Shown here: positions 1-14,744 of the stretch, piece after piece
How the letters are laid out: each line of letters opens with the position of its first letter
How positions within the stretch are numbered: position 1 is the stretch's first letter
NCBI GenBank assembly: GCA_024958655.1
Contig: JANWUR010000006.1
Coordinates: 116,159 to 180,158 of the forward strand
Source: Cyanobium sp. FGCU6
GTDB lineage: Bacteria > Cyanobacteriota > Cyanobacteriia > PCC-6307 > Cyanobiaceae
DNA length: 64,000 nt
Direction: 5' to 3'
Made by a program: the position numbers and the translations under genes
The notes under the pieces: generated by a model
Seen by the model: only the letters and a program-made list of their open reading frames with translations
The model's database searches: none
Told to the model about the DNA's origin: nothing

Positions 1-1145
1 GCTGCTTCTACGAAGGAATCCTGGCCAACCGCCCCTTCGGCGAGGCGGTGTTCGAGGCTCGTCGGGCCACATGGGCACAGGCGCCGGCCTCCAGCACCTG
101 GGGGGCCTACCAGGCCTACGGCGATCCGGGCTTCGTGCTCGATCCCCGCCGGGATGAGGCCGTGCTCCCCAGCGAGAAGGACTGGCTGCCGGTGACCCCG
201 GACGAACTGATCGTGCGACTGCGGGCCCTGCGCCAGCGGGCGGAGGCCTTGGGGGAGTCGCTGGGGGTGGCGGAGGTTGCGGCGGCGGGGCCGGGCCTGA
301 TGGAGGAGGTGGAGCGGCTCACCCGGGCCTGCCCGTCGGGCTGGCCGGACCAGCCGGCTGTGCAGCTGGCCCGGGCCGATTTGCAGGCGGCGCTGGGGGA
401 GAGCGGCTTCGTCGAGGCCCGGCGGCTCTACCTCGCCGCCCTCCAGGCCCCCCATGCGGCCAAGGCGGTGCCGCTGCAGGTGGTGGAGCGGCTGGCGGCG
501 CTCGAACTGGAGCAGGGGCGGCGCATGGCTGATCCGGCCCTCGTGGAAGGCTCCCTTGAGCGCCTGCTGGCGCTGGTGGATGTGGTCGGTGGCAGCAACG
601 GACCCCGCGCGGCCCGGCTGGCCGGCGGCTACGAGCTGCTGGCGAGACTGCGGGCGTCGGCGGGAGCCGATCCGCGCGCCGAACTGGAGCGGGCGATCCG
701 CTGGTACGGCCGCAGCGACGAACCAGCCGAACAACGACGTCGCCATCAGCTCCAGGTCGTGGCCCACCCCGCTCAACGCCCGGCGCCGGCGCTGCTGGCG
801 GAGCTGCGGGCGTCCGCCACACGGGCTCGGGCAGAGGCGCGTGAGCAGGATGGCCCTTCCACGGCCCTTCAGCTGGCGGAGGTGCTGCTCACCCTGGGGT
901 TGGTGGACCGTTCCCTGGCCGCGCCTGGAGCGGTGGGCGAGGCGGCTCAGGCTGCGCTGCGGCGGGCCTTCGTGGCGGCGGCACCGGCCACCGGGCGGGA
1001 GTCCGGGGCCGGGCGGCTGGCGGACCTCGCCGATCTGGTGGAGGCCGTCGCCCGCCATGACGGCACACGCCCCGCCGCCTCCGCCCGTCTTACCCAGCGT
1101 CTGCGCACCCTGGCGGACGTGGTGCGTGAGCTGTCTCCTCCCTAG
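1..1145 (+). CDS. CHAT domain-containing protein, C-terminal part (truncated by window start)
   Basis: Frame is open to the window edge (CFYEGILANRPFGEAVFEARRATW...WGAYQAYGDPGFVL), which matches the end of CHAT domains, followed by a helical C-terminal region. Confidence 0.7.
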   Translation, partial: CFYEGILANRPFGEAVFEARRATWAQAPASSTWGAYQAYGDPGFVLDPRRDEAVLPSEKDWLPVTPDELIVRLRALRQRAEALGESLGVAEVAAAGPGLMEEVERLTRACPSGWPDQPAVQLARADLQAALGESGFVEARRLYLAALQAPHAAKAVPLQVVERLAALELEQGRRMADPALVEGSLERLLALVDVVGGSNGPRAARLAGGYELLARLRASAGADPRAELERAIRWYGRSDEPAEQRRRHQLQVVAHPAQRPAPALLAELRASATRARAEAREQDGPSTALQLAEVLLTLGLVDRSLAAPGAVGEAAQAALRRAFVAAAPATGRESGAGRLADLADLVEAVARHDGTRPAASARLTQRLRTLADVVRELSPP

Positions 1146-1190
1146 CCTGAAGCGGTCCCCAAGCGTTCACCCACGCCCCGGAGGGTCGTC

Positions 1191-1955
1191 ATGTGCAGCG
1201 ACTGCCAGTGCGGCAGAGCGGATGGGGCGGAGCCGGCCCATCGCCACGAGCACCATCACCACGAACACGCCCATCACCACGGTGTTGCCGTGCACGAGGC
1301 AGTCGCCGTGCAGGACCTGCCGGTGGGCCAGCGCCTTCTGGTCCGCAACGACGAGCTGGCGGCGCTGAACCGTCAGCGCTTTGCTGAGGCCGGCGTGCGG
1401 GTGGTGAACCTGCTCTCCTCGCCCGGTTCCGGCAAGACGGCCCTGCTGGAGGCCCTGGCCCGCCATGGCGGTGGCCGGATGGCGGTGATCGTGGGCGATC
1501 TCGCCACCGACAACGATGCCCGCCGCCTGCGGGAGGCCGGCGTGCCGGCGGTGCAGATCACCACCGGCCAGGCCTGCCATCTGGAGGCGGCGATGGTGTC
1601 CCGGGCCGCCGACGAGCTGGAGGCCACAGGCGTTCCCCTCGCCTCGCTCGACTGGCTGGTGATCGAGAACGTGGGCAATCTCGTCTGTCCCGCCGCCTAC
1701 GACCTGGGCGAGAGCCTGCGGGTGGTGTTGCTTTCGGTGACCGAGGGGGAGGACAAGCCGCTCAAGTACCCGGCCACCTTCCATTCCGCCGATCTGGTGC
1801 TGATCGGCAAGAACGACCTGGCCGCGGCGGTGGGCTTCGACCGCGAGCGCACCCACGCCAACGTGGTCCGGGTGGCGCCCGCCGCCCGGCGGCTGGAGGT
1901 GTCGGCTCGCAGCGGTGAGGGGCTGGCGGAGCTGCGGGACGCCCTGGCGGGATGA
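1191..1955 (+). CDS. hypB: Hydrogenase nickel incorporation protein HypB
   Basis: His-rich N-terminus ([12 protein letters not shown]), GTPase P-loop [18 protein letters not shown]; followed directly by hypF and hypC. Confidence 0.96.
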   Translation: MCSDCQCGRADGAEPAHRHEHHHHEHAHHHGVAVHEAVAVQDLPVGQRLLVRNDELAALNRQRFAEAGVRVVNLLSSPGSGKTALLEALARHGGGRMAVIVGDLATDNDARRLREAGVPAVQITTGQACHLEAAMVSRAADELEATGVPLASLDWLVIENVGNLVCPAAYDLGESLRVVLLSVTEGEDKPLKYPATFHSADLVLIGKNDLAAAVGFDRERTHANVVRVAPAARRLEVSARSGEGLAELRDALAG

Positions 1956-4438
1956 ACGGCAGCCGCCGGCTGCAGCTCGACTGCCGTGGCGTGGTGCAGG
2001 GGGTCGGCTTCCGGCCGAGCGTGCATCGTCTGGCCCGCCGACTCGGGCTGACCGGTGTGGTGGAGAACGTGCCGGCAGGGGTGAGGCTGGAGCTGCAGGG
2101 GCCAGGCGAGGCGCTGGAGCGGTTCCTGGTGGATCTGCCCGCAGCCCTGCCCCCGGCCGCGCGGCTGGAGCCGCTGGCCCCCCGCTGGCTCGATCCCCTG
2201 CCCGCCTCCGCGTTGGCGGCGGGGGATGGCGTGCGGATCCTGGCGGCGTTGCCCCGGCCCCTGGGCATCGGTCTGGTGGCCCCGGCCCTGGCGGCGGACC
2301 GGGCGCCCTGCGAGGCCTGTCTGCGGGAGCTCGAGGATCCCGCCGGCCGGCGGCACGGCTATCCGTTTCTGAGCTGTGCCACCTGCGGACCGCGCTACAG
2401 CATCGCCACGGCCGCGCCCTACTGCCGCGCCCACACCACGCTGGCGGCCTTTCCCCTGTGCACCGACTGCCGGCGCGAGTTCGAGGATCCGGGCGACCGC
2501 CGCTTCCACGCCGAAACGATCGCCTGCCCGGCCTGCGGGCCGCGGCTGGCGTGGCGCCACGCCGACGGGCGCGATGCCGATGCCCCCCGGCGTCCGGCGT
2601 CCGGGGAGCTGATCGACCGGGCCGTGGCTCTGCTGGCGGGCGGCGGCATCCTGGCGCTGCAGGGGGTGGGCGGCTTCCAGCTGCTGGTGGATGCCAGCGA
2701 TGCCGCGGCCGTGGCGCGACTGCGGCGGCGCAAGCACCGCCCTGCCAAGCCCTTTGCCCTGCTGGTGGCCGATCCGACCTGGATGCAGATCCACTGCTGC
2801 ATCGATGCGGAGGAGGAGATGGCTCTGCGGGATCCGGCGGCACCGATCGTGCTGCTGCGCCGCCGCCCGGAAGCCGGTGAGGCCCTGCCGAAGGTGGCGC
2901 CGGGCAGTGCGGCCCTGGGGGTGATGCTGAGTGCCTCGCCGTTGCACCACCTGCTGATCCGTGCCTTCGGCCGGCCGCTGGTGGCCACCAGCGGCAACCG
3001 CAGCGGTGAACCCCTCTGCACCGATCCCGATGAGGCGCTGGAGCGGCTGGCGGGGATCGCCGATGCCTTCCTGGTGCACGATCGTCTGATCGCCCGGCCG
3101 CTCGACGACTCGGTGCTGCAGCTGATCGACGGCCGGCCGGCCCTGCTGCGCCGGGCCCGGGGCCATGCACCCCTGCCCCTGCAGCTGCCCTCCCCCGTCG
3201 GCGCGGGCGAGGGGGCGCTGCTGGCCCTCGGCGGGGATCTCAAGTGCGCGCCGCTGCTGGCCGCGGCTGGCGGGCTCTGGCCCGCTCCGCACCTGGGTGA
3301 TCTGGCCGATGCGCGGGTGCATGGGCGCCTGGCGGATGGCCTGGCGGAGATCGCCGCCTCCAGGGATCACGGCTTCCAGAACGAAGGCAGCCTGCGGCTG
3401 GCCTGCGATGGCCATCCCGGCTACGTCAGCCACCAGCTGGCCCGCGCCAGCGGACACCCCTGCATGCCGGTGTCCCACCACCGGGCCCATGCCCTGGCGG
3501 TGGCGGCGGAACACCGACTGGAGCCTCCCCTGCTCGCCCTCACCGGCGACGGCCTGGGCCTCGCGCCGCCAGAGGCCGACGGGCACCGGCTCTGGGGCGG
3601 CGAACTGCTGCTGCTGGAGCCGGCGGGCGCCCGCCGCTGGGCCGGCCTTCTCCCCTTTCCCCTGCCTGGGGGCGAGCGGGCGATGGCCGAACCGCGCCGG
3701 GCCGGCCTGGGGCTGCTGCTGGCGGCCGGGGGGGAGGCTCTGGCGCATGCGGGGGCCGCGCGCCTGCGCTCCGCCTTCACGGCGAACGATCTGGCCCTGC
3801 TGCAGCAGGCGGTGGCGGCCGGCTGCCAGAGCCCCCTGAGCTCGGGGATGGGCCGACTTTTTGATGCGGTGGCCGCCCTGCTGAGCCTGGTGCAGGTGGC
3901 GACCTACGAGGGGGAGGGGGGCCTGCGCCTGGAGGGGGCCGCTGCCGCGGCGGCCGGAGGGCGACGCGCCGCCGTGGGGGCTCCGGCCTACCCGCTGCCC
4001 GTCACCGCCGCGCCGGCCGCGTTCGCCGGTCCGCCGCCGCCCGGGGGCTGGCTCGACTGGCGGCCGCTGCTGGCGGCCCTGCTGGACGACATCGCGGCGG
4101 ACACCCCCCCAGGCCCCTGCGCCCTGCGCTTCCACCAGGCCCTGGTGAACGGCTGCGCCGACCTGGTCCAGGCGGCGGCGGAATCCTGGGGTCTGCGCCG
4201 GGTGGTGCTGGCGGGCGGATGCTTCCAGAACCGCCTGCTGCTCGAGGGGCTGATCGCCGCTCTGCGCCAGCGGGGCCTGGAGCCCTTCTGGCCCTCGGCC
4301 CTGCCGGCCAGCGACGGCGGCCTGGCGCTGGGACAGGCCTGGGCGGCCCTGCGGCCGGCCGCCGGTGGTGTGGGGGAGGTGACAGCCCGCGCTGGGCTGC
4401 GGCCGGCTTCGGGCGATCGGCCTATAACGAATCGATAG
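1952..4438 (+). CDS. hypF: Carbamoyltransferase HypF
   Basis: Acylphosphatase-like N-terminus ([18 protein letters not shown]), zinc-finger CxxC pairs, YrdC-like and Kae1-like domains ([13 protein letters not shown]); 4-bp overlap with hypB. Confidence 0.96.
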   Translation: MNGSRRLQLDCRGVVQGVGFRPSVHRLARRLGLTGVVENVPAGVRLELQGPGEALERFLVDLPAALPPAARLEPLAPRWLDPLPASALAAGDGVRILAALPRPLGIGLVAPALAADRAPCEACLRELEDPAGRRHGYPFLSCATCGPRYSIATAAPYCRAHTTLAAFPLCTDCRREFEDPGDRRFHAETIACPACGPRLAWRHADGRDADAPRRPASGELIDRAVALLAGGGILALQGVGGFQLLVDASDAAAVARLRRRKHRPAKPFALLVADPTWMQIHCCIDAEEEMALRDPAAPIVLLRRRPEAGEALPKVAPGSAALGVMLSASPLHHLLIRAFGRPLVATSGNRSGEPLCTDPDEALERLAGIADAFLVHDRLIARPLDDSVLQLIDGRPALLRRARGHAPLPLQLPSPVGAGEGALLALGGDLKCAPLLAAAGGLWPAPHLGDLADARVHGRLADGLAEIAASRDHGFQNEGSLRLACDGHPGYVSHQLARASGHPCMPVSHHRAHALAVAAEHRLEPPLLALTGDGLGLAPPEADGHRLWGGELLLLEPAGARRWAGLLPFPLPGGERAMAEPRRAGLGLLLAAGGEALAHAGAARLRSAFTANDLALLQQAVAAGCQSPLSSGMGRLFDAVAALLSLVQVATYEGEGGLRLEGAAAAAAGGRRAAVGAPAYPLPVTAAPAAFAGPPPPGGWLDWRPLLAALLDDIAADTPPGPCALRFHQALVNGCADLVQAAAESWGLRRVVLAGGCFQNRLLLEGLIAALRQRGLEPFWPSALPASDGGLALGQAWAALRPAAGGVGEVTARAGLRPASGDRPITNR

Positions 4439-4459
4439 CGCCATGCCGGCGGAGGCCCC

Positions 4460-4683
4460 ATGTGCCTGGCCGTTTCCGGTCGCATCCTCTCGATCACCCA
4501 GGCGAAGCCGACCGGCGCTGAGGGGACGGGCCCCGATGGCGACCCCCTCTGGCAGCAGGCCGAGGTGGACTTCGGCGGCGTGCGTCAGATGGTGAGCCTG
4601 GCCTGCCTGCCCGAAGCCCGGGTGGGCGACCGGGTGCTGGTGCACGTGGGGCTGGCCCTGAGCCTTGTAGAGGACGACGACTG

Positions 4684-4684
<1 letters not shown>
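4460..4684 (+). CDS. hypC: HypC/HybG/HupF family hydrogenase maturation chaperone
   Basis: MCLAVSGRILSI N-terminus, VGDRVLVHVGLALSLV; directly after hypF. Confidence 0.95.
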
Positions 4685-8349
<3,665 letters not shown>

Positions 8350-8766
8350 GCGCCCTTCAGGATCCTCCCTGACCACAGGTAGGGGTGGGACTGCGGTGGT
8401 GTCGGACAGCCATCACCTCTCCAGCACCTCTGCATAGCCCCGTAGATCAGGAGTGGGCAGGCTGGTACAGCCTGGGGTCCGGGTTGCCCCGGCTGGCCCC
8501 TCGTTCGGAGGCATCGTCACCTCCGGCAGAGCCATCGGTTGCCTCAGGCAATCGAATGAAGCTGCTCCAATGACAATCTTTGCAGACAGATTGTACGCTT
8601 TACCTCAAATCCGTGGCTCACCATGGCTTCCGGCGATGCGCTTTGCTGCAGGTTGCCTATCACACGGAATGTCGCGCCTGGCGGGAACCATGCGATACGC
8701 TCCATCTCCTGCCAGCGCTTCTCCGATCATCGCTTCATCACGGCCTATGCTATTGCTTGCAATAAC

Positions 8767-9258
8767 ATGATCTCTTTGCTCTTGATCCCACTCTTTCTCT
8801 GGTCAGGGCTGCTGGGCTTTGGTGCGAATCCCGGAGAGTTTCAGACACTGCAACAAGGGCCTCGCTCCCAGCCAGACCAGGTATGGCTCGTGGCCAACGG
8901 CGCCAGCCAGCAGCGATCCATCCATTCTGCTCCGATGTCCAGCGCCTATGCAGCGCAGCCGGGCGACGCCCTGCTGCGGCGGGGAGATGTCAACATCGAG
9001 AAGGTTACTGTCGCTGAGATGGTTGGCGAACACGGTCAACTGGTCACGATCACCGGTTCTCTGCCTACGCCGTGTCATCGCTTGCGCTTGCGGATTCCAG
9101 CCATGGCTTCAGCAGATGGTGTGCTTCGAATCACAGCCTGGTCGATCAGCGATCCTGCCGAAGTCTGTGCCCAGATGTTGCAGCCATTCACGGTGCGGTT
9201 TCCCATCAAAATGAAAGCTGCTAGTCGGATTTCCGTGAACGATGTAATGCGGTGGTAA
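8767..9258 (+). CDS. Hypothetical protein with N-terminal signal/anchor segment
   Basis: ORF from ATG 8767 (MISLLLIPLFLWSGLLGFGANPGEF...) with hydrophobic N-terminus; no family recognised. Confidence 0.5.
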   Translation: MISLLLIPLFLWSGLLGFGANPGEFQTLQQGPRSQPDQVWLVANGASQQRSIHSAPMSSAYAAQPGDALLRRGDVNIEKVTVAEMVGEHGQLVTITGSLPTPCHRLRLRIPAMASADGVLRITAWSISDPAEVCAQMLQPFTVRFPIKMKAASRISVNDVMRW

Positions 9259-9351
9259 TTGTGTTCGTCCGCTTGGCCGGAACGCCGTTGGTTTCCAGCC
9301 AAGCTTGATCTGCGATGGATGTGCAGGCGCAACTGCTGTCCATCGATGGCG

Positions 9352-9951
9352 TCAAGCCTCGGGATTCTCGTTTCGCTGGAAGATCAGCATCCGGTTGTTG
9401 GCCGGCATCGCCTCCTCGGCTGCGGTCGTCAGCCCCAGGGCGAGGGCCTCAGCCTTGAGCTCCAGGGCGTCGCGCACCCCCATGGAGGGATCGAGGCTGC
9501 ACAGATGTGTGTCGAAGGCCGCATTGCTCGCAGCCGTGTGAACGCCTGCGTCGTGGAACGGCCCGTAGAGCAGCAGCAGACCGCCCGGTCGCAGCACGGT
9601 GGCGGCGAGGGCGAGCAGGTCGCTCACCCCCTCCCGGGGAAGGATGTGGCAGGTGTTGGCGCTGAACACCGCCTCATAGGCATGGAGCGGCCAGTGGTGC
9701 CGCATCCGCACATCGAGCGGCAGTGCCTCAGGCAGTGGGCCCTCGCTGCGAAGCCGTTCCGCAAGGGGACCGACGGCATCGGGGTGTTCACTCGCCTGCC
9801 AGTGCACCCCTGCCAGCGACCGGCTGAAGGCCACGGCGTGCTGGCCGCTGCCCGAGCCGATCTCCAGCACCCGTGCGTCCTGGGGCAGCCACCGGCGCAG
9901 CACCGTGAGGATCGGCTCCCGGTTGCGTTCGCAGGCCTCACTCCAGCGCAT
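9352..9951 (-). CDS. DUF938 family SAM-dependent methyltransferase
   Basis: VLEIGSGSGQHAVAFSRSL, WQASEHPDA, NTCHILP, LLLYGPF motifs. Confidence 0.85.
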   Translation of the reverse strand: MRWSEACERNREPILTVLRRWLPQDARVLEIGSGSGQHAVAFSRSLAGVHWQASEHPDAVGPLAERLRSEGPLPEALPLDVRMRHHWPLHAYEAVFSANTCHILPREGVSDLLALAATVLRPGGLLLLYGPFHDAGVHTAASNAAFDTHLCSLDPSMGVRDALELKAEALALGLTTAAEEAMPANNRMLIFQRNENPEA

Positions 9952-10027
9952 GGTTCATCGGTGCGGAGCCCCATCCTGCAGGGCCCGTGGCCACGCCAGC
10001 GGCGGCGGCACTTCTAGGGTCGCTGCC

Positions 10028-11560
10028 ATGGAGCCGCTGCAGATCGTCTGGTTCAAGCGGGATCTGCGGGTGGTCGACCACCAGCCCCTGCTGGAGGCCA
10101 GCCGCCGGGGAGCGGTGCTGCCCCTGGCGGTGGTGGAGCCCGAGCTGTGGCGGCAGGCCGATGCCTCACAGCGGCAGTGGGACTTCTGCGCCGAGAGCCT
10201 GGAGGAGCTCCGACGTGCCCTGGCGGAGCTCGGCCAGCCGCTGGTGGTGCGGGTGGGCGCGGTGGAGCAGGTTCTGGAGCGGGCCCGCCGAAGCTTCGGC
10301 GTTGCTGGCCTCTGGAGCCACGAGGAAACCGGCAACGGCTGGACCTATGCGCGCGATCGCCGGGTAGCCAGCTGGGCGCGTCGCCACGGCATCCCCTGGC
10401 TGGAGATCCCCCAGTTCGGCGTGGTGCGCCGGCTGGCCAGCCGCGATGGCTGGGCGCGGCGTTGGGAGGAGCGCATGGCCGAGCCGGTGCTGCCCCCGCC
10501 GCCGGCCCTTCAGCCGCTGCGCGACCTTGATCCCGGCGCCCTGCCCACCGCCGCCGCTCTCGACCTGGCTCCCGACCCCTGCCGGGCGCGGCAACCGGGG
10601 GGCCGGCGGGCGGCTCTGGCGCTGCTGGAGAGCTTCCTGGGGGGGCGGGGAGCGCGCTACCACCGCGAACTCTCCAGCCCGCTCACCGCTTTCCGCAGCT
10701 GCTCGCGCCTCTCGCCCCACCTGGCCTGGGGCACCCTGTCGCTTCGGGAGGTGGTGCAGGCCAGTCGCCTGCGCCCGCAGCGGGGGCGGGCGCTGCGGGG
10801 CTTCGAGGAGCGGCTGCACTGGCACTGCCACTTCATTCAGAAGCTCGAAGATCAACCGGATCTGGAGTTCCGTGAACTCCACCCTCTCACCGCCGGCCTG
10901 CGGGTGAGTGATCCGCAGCGGCTGGCGGCCTGGGCCGAGGGGCGCACCGGGCTGCCGTTTGTGGATGCCTGCATGCGTGCCCTGATCGCCAGCGGCTGGA
11001 TCAATTTCCGCATGCGGGCGATGCTGATGTCGGTGGCCAGCTATCACCTCTGGCTGCCGTGGCGCGAGAGCGGCCTTCATCTGGCGCGGCTGTTTGTGGA
11101 TTACGAACCGGGTATCCACTGGAGCCAGTGCCAGATGCAGTCGGGCACCACGGGCATCAACACGATCCGGGTCTACAACCCGATCAAACAGGGCCAGGAC
11201 CACGATCCCGAAGGAGTCTTTCTGCGTCGCTGGCTGCCGGAACTGTCCGCCGTGCCCGCAGTGCATCTTCACGAGCCGTGGACGATGGCGCCGGCGCTGC
11301 AGGAGCGGATCGGTTGCGTGCTTGGGGTGCACTATCCGCTGCCGATCGTGAGCCCTGTCGTCGCTGCCCGCGAGGCCCGCGAGCGGATCTGGGCCCGCCG
11401 CCGGGAACTGGGGTTCGCGGAACTGGCTGATGCGATCCAGGAACGCCACGGCTCCCGTCGCTCCGGCCTGAAGGCGAGCGGTGGGGGACGCCGGCGGCGA
11501 CGCCAGCAGGGAGCCACGGCGGAGGGGAGCACCGACCAGCTGATGCTCGATCTGGGCTGA
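10028..11560 (+). CDS. Cryptochrome/deoxyribodipyrimidine photolyase family protein
   Basis: MEPLQIVWFKRDLRVVDHQPLLEA N-terminus; FAD-domain FVDACMRALIASGWINFRMRAMLMS, VDYEPGIHWSQCQMQSG. Confidence 0.9.
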   Translation: MEPLQIVWFKRDLRVVDHQPLLEASRRGAVLPLAVVEPELWRQADASQRQWDFCAESLEELRRALAELGQPLVVRVGAVEQVLERARRSFGVAGLWSHEETGNGWTYARDRRVASWARRHGIPWLEIPQFGVVRRLASRDGWARRWEERMAEPVLPPPPALQPLRDLDPGALPTAAALDLAPDPCRARQPGGRRAALALLESFLGGRGARYHRELSSPLTAFRSCSRLSPHLAWGTLSLREVVQASRLRPQRGRALRGFEERLHWHCHFIQKLEDQPDLEFRELHPLTAGLRVSDPQRLAAWAEGRTGLPFVDACMRALIASGWINFRMRAMLMSVASYHLWLPWRESGLHLARLFVDYEPGIHWSQCQMQSGTTGINTIRVYNPIKQGQDHDPEGVFLRRWLPELSAVPAVHLHEPWTMAPALQERIGCVLGVHYPLPIVSPVVAAREARERIWARRRELGFAELADAIQERHGSRRSGLKASGGGRRRRRQQGATAEGSTDQLMLDLG

Positions 11561-11819
11561 GGGGCAAGCGACAGCTTTGCGATGTGCTCACCCCTCTTAC
11601 GACTGCCTGCTGAGCGATCAGCAAGCGCTCCTGCTTCGGTAGCGCCACCATGGACGGGTGAAACTCCACAGGGCAGCTAGGCCCTGTACGACCGCTTGGA
11701 CATGGATAAGTCAGTGCTTCTCGTAAGTGCCTGGAGGAAGCTTGAGGATCACAATCAGGCAATGATTGTGGCGGAGATATGGACAAAGACGCGAAGCTGC
11801 CGGCCCATCAAGGCAAGCA

Positions 11820-11854
11820 CAAAAAAAGGCCCCGGGCAGCAATGCCGCGGGGCC
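11820..11854 (-). terminator. Rho-independent terminator downstream of the 11949..13478 photolyase-related gene
   Basis: On the minus strand: GGCCCCGcgg...GGGGCC stem followed by a run of T (plus strand aaaaaaaGGCCCC...GGGGCC). Confidence 0.75.
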
Positions 11855-11948
11855 TGTAAGACCCAAACCAGACAAAGAGAATGGGGCTGGCTTGATTGGA
11901 AGCATCAAGTCCAACGTCGAGGAGCCCCCCAGCATCGTTGCCCTGCCA

Positions 11949-13478
11949 TCAGGCCGCCGGCAGCGTGGCGCGCTCCAGGAACCCTTCCGCCGCCGCTGCC
12001 AGGGCATGGCGCCGCTCGGGATCCATCCGCTCCAGCAGCTTCGCCATCATCGACAGGCGGGGGTTGGCCTGGAAGAAGGACAGGTGACGGTCGATGAAGC
12101 GCCAGTAGAGGCCGTCCCAGATCTCGCACCAGGGCCCGCGCTTGTAATCACCCATCTTGAGGATGTAGTTGGAGCCGCCGATGTAGGGCTTGGTGGCGAA
12201 GATGCCACCATCGCTCATCTGTCCCATCCCGTACACGTTCGGGCCCATCACCCATTCGTAGGAATCGAGATAGCGCTCCATGAACCAGCGGTGCACCTCG
12301 TGCGGGTGGATCTCACAGAGCAGCATCAGGTTGCTGATCACCATCAGCCGCTCGATGTGGTGGGTGTAGCCCAGGCGGTTCGTCCGCTCGATCGCCGCAT
12401 CCAGGGGCGGCAGGCCGCTGCTGCCATCGTCCCAGCAGGGGGCCAGCAGGCGTTGATGGTTCCAGAAGTTGGCCGTGGCCTGACGCTCGCCATGCACCCG
12501 GTCGATGCCGCGCACGAACTCGCGCCAGCCGATCAGCTGGCGCAGGAAGCCCTCCAGTGAGGCGATCGGCACGGCCGCGCCCTGCTGCTGTCTGGCCGCC
12601 ACGTGGGTCAGGGTGACTTCGATCACGGCGGCCGGTGTGAGCAGACCGATGTTGATCAGGGGGGAGAGCAGGGAATGGTGGAGCGTGTCGTGGCGCTGAC
12701 TGATGGCGTCTTCGTAGGGGCCGAAGCCATCCAGGCGCTCCACCAGGAACCGCTGCAGCCAGGCGTCGGCACCGGTGTGATCAAAGGGAATCCACAGCGG
12801 CTCCGGCTCCCCCGGGTGATCGGCGAAGTGGGCGTCGATCAGGGCCCGCACCGCCGGCTCGTGGGGGCTGGCCTCCAGCGGCGGCAGGCGCGGTTCCTCG
12901 TAGCCCTTCGGCAACCGCCTGCGGTTGTCGGCATCGAAGCTCCAGCGGCCGCCGGTGGGGCTGCCATCGGCTTCCAGCAGCAGCCCGAGGCGTCGGCGCT
13001 GGCGCTCGTAGAAGGTCTTCATGAAGGGGCGGCGGCGACCTTCGAACCAGGCGCGGCTCTCGGCCACCGATTCCAGGAAGGCCGGCGACGGCAGCACCGT
13101 CAGTCGCACCCCCCGCTCAGCGCAGAACCCCTGCAGCTGGGCCTCGAAGCGTCTGTCGGCGATCTCCGCCACCTGCAGCACAGGGCCCTCAGGCTCCGGC
13201 AAGTCGTTGAGCTCGGCCTCCAGCCGCTGCCAGAACGACAGGCCCAGGGAGGCCGCCAGTTCGAAGTAACGCGCCTCCAGACCCCGCTCGATCAGGGCGT
13301 CGCGGAAGCTGCGCATCGCCACGAAGGTGTGCAGCAGCCGCAGGCGGTGGTAGCGCCAGGTGGTGGCCACGGCGAGGTCTTCGATCATCAGCACCCGGCT
13401 GCCGGGGGCGAGCTGCAGGGGCGATGGCTGCAACCACTCCCGGTGCAGCTGGTCGCCCAGGATCAGGGTGAGGGGCAT
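11949..13478 (-). CDS. Cryptochrome/photolyase-related protein (DPRP/PhrB-like, FeS-BCP type)
   Basis: MPLTLILGDQLHREWL N-terminus; NRLGYTHHIERLMVISNLMLL, WVMGPNVYGMGQMSDGG, YKRGPWCEIWDGLYWRFI typical of the family. Confidence 0.92.
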   Translation of the reverse strand: MPLTLILGDQLHREWLQPSPLQLAPGSRVLMIEDLAVATTWRYHRLRLLHTFVAMRSFRDALIERGLEARYFELAASLGLSFWQRLEAELNDLPEPEGPVLQVAEIADRRFEAQLQGFCAERGVRLTVLPSPAFLESVAESRAWFEGRRRPFMKTFYERQRRRLGLLLEADGSPTGGRWSFDADNRRRLPKGYEEPRLPPLEASPHEPAVRALIDAHFADHPGEPEPLWIPFDHTGADAWLQRFLVERLDGFGPYEDAISQRHDTLHHSLLSPLINIGLLTPAAVIEVTLTHVAARQQQGAAVPIASLEGFLRQLIGWREFVRGIDRVHGERQATANFWNHQRLLAPCWDDGSSGLPPLDAAIERTNRLGYTHHIERLMVISNLMLLCEIHPHEVHRWFMERYLDSYEWVMGPNVYGMGQMSDGGIFATKPYIGGSNYILKMGDYKRGPWCEIWDGLYWRFIDRHLSFFQANPRLSMMAKLLERMDPERRHALAAAAEGFLERATLPAA

Positions 13479-13482
13479 CGGC

Positions 13483-14658
13483 TCAGCTCCATCGCCGGCG
13501 GTGCGTCTGCTCAGGGTCGTACAGCCCCACCTGCCGCGCCAGATCGAAGCGACGGGGGCTGCCGCCGAAGCTGCGGGGGTCGGAGCCCACGCCGGCCAGG
13601 TACGCCCAGTTGCCGGTGTTCACCGCCGGATGGGCGTCGATCAGCATCCACTCGAAGAAACGCGCCCCCCAGGTCCAGGGCAGGCGCAGCTCGTTCACGA
13701 AGTGGGAGGCCACCCACTGACGGCCCCGGTTGGAGAGGTAGCCGGTGGCCCGCAGCTCGTTCAGCTGGGCATCGATCAGCGGGTGGCCGCTGTCGCCACG
13801 GGTCCAGCGGGCAAACCGTTCGCGATCCTCGATCCACTCGGGTGGGCGGTTCTGGATGCCGCCGGGGGCGTGGAAGGCGGCGCCATGACGCTGCTCCGAC
13901 CAGAGGAAGAACTCCCGCCAGAGCAGTTCCTGCTTCATCCACTCCGAGCCCTCATCGGCGCCGCGGAGCTCCTGGTAGCGCAGCAGCTCCTGCCAGATGC
14001 GCCGCACCGACAGGGCGCCGATGGCCAGAAAGGGCGAGAACTTGGAGGAAAACTCCGTGCCCACCAGGCCGTTGCGGGTGGCCTTGTAGGTGCGCAGGCC
14101 ACCTGTGCCGAAGAAGAAGTGCTGCAGCCGGGCCAGGGCCGAGGGTTCATCGCCGCTGAACGGAAAGGCGCTGCGGGAATCGCCGCCGGCGGCGGCGCCC
14201 ATGGGCTGGGGCGGCTCCAGGCCGGCGAGACCGGGGAGGGGCAGCGGCGCCTCCGGCGAACGCTCCAGACCGCGGCGGAAGTCGGCGAACACCCGTGGGA
14301 AGCGTTCGGGCGGGATCGGCCAGTCGGCGAACAGACGGCTCTCGCAGCACGCCAGCACCGCCGTGGGTTGCAGATCCGGCTGCAGGGAGGCGAGGGCGGC
14401 CGCGGTGGCGTGCTGAGGCGCGTGCAGCAGCGGCACCTTCGCCGCCGCCAGCCGCGTGCGCAGAGAAGCGAGGGCCTGGGCCTCCAGCCGTCGCTGATGA
14501 GGTCCGCGCAGCCGCTGCGTTTCCGGCCGGCCGGCCAGCACCAGCAGCCGGCCACCAGGGGTGCGGCGGGCCAGCGCCACGGCGTGGTGCAGGGCGGGCT
14601 GGTCGTCGAGGCGCAGCTGACCTTCAAGGGCCAGCACGATCGTGCCGTCGCCCGCCAT
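13483..14658 (-). CDS. DASH-family cryptochrome
   Basis: YKATRNGLVGTEFSSKFSPFLAIGALSVRRIW, LLWREFF, GYLSNRGRQWVASHFVNEL, WMLIDAHPAVNTGNWAYLAGVG motifs. Confidence 0.9.
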   Translation of the reverse strand: MAGDGTIVLALEGQLRLDDQPALHHAVALARRTPGGRLLVLAGRPETQRLRGPHQRRLEAQALASLRTRLAAAKVPLLHAPQHATAAALASLQPDLQPTAVLACCESRLFADWPIPPERFPRVFADFRRGLERSPEAPLPLPGLAGLEPPQPMGAAAGGDSRSAFPFSGDEPSALARLQHFFFGTGGLRTYKATRNGLVGTEFSSKFSPFLAIGALSVRRIWQELLRYQELRGADEGSEWMKQELLWREFFLWSEQRHGAAFHAPGGIQNRPPEWIEDRERFARWTRGDSGHPLIDAQLNELRATGYLSNRGRQWVASHFVNELRLPWTWGARFFEWMLIDAHPAVNTGNWAYLAGVGSDPRSFGGSPRRFDLARQVGLYDPEQTHRRRWS

Positions 14659-14744
14659 CGTGGTTCGCAGAGCCGGCTCAGCCTGGCAGGCGCCGCGGTG
14701 CGGTTGCGAATCCGACAGCCTGGGCCCCGCGATGAGCCGCCGGC

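Noticed and set aside
1245-1290. caccat/caccac repeat in hypB considered as a regulatory repeat
   Set aside because: It is the expected nickel-binding His stretch of HypB
8350-8766. Small ORFs upstream of 8767 (8385..8573, 8453..8770)
   Set aside because: Overlapping frames with no family signal; not supportable as genes
11766-14159. Plus-strand ORFs (264, 518 aa) across the photolyase-related gene
   Set aside because: Antisense shadows of the PhrB-like and DASH genes
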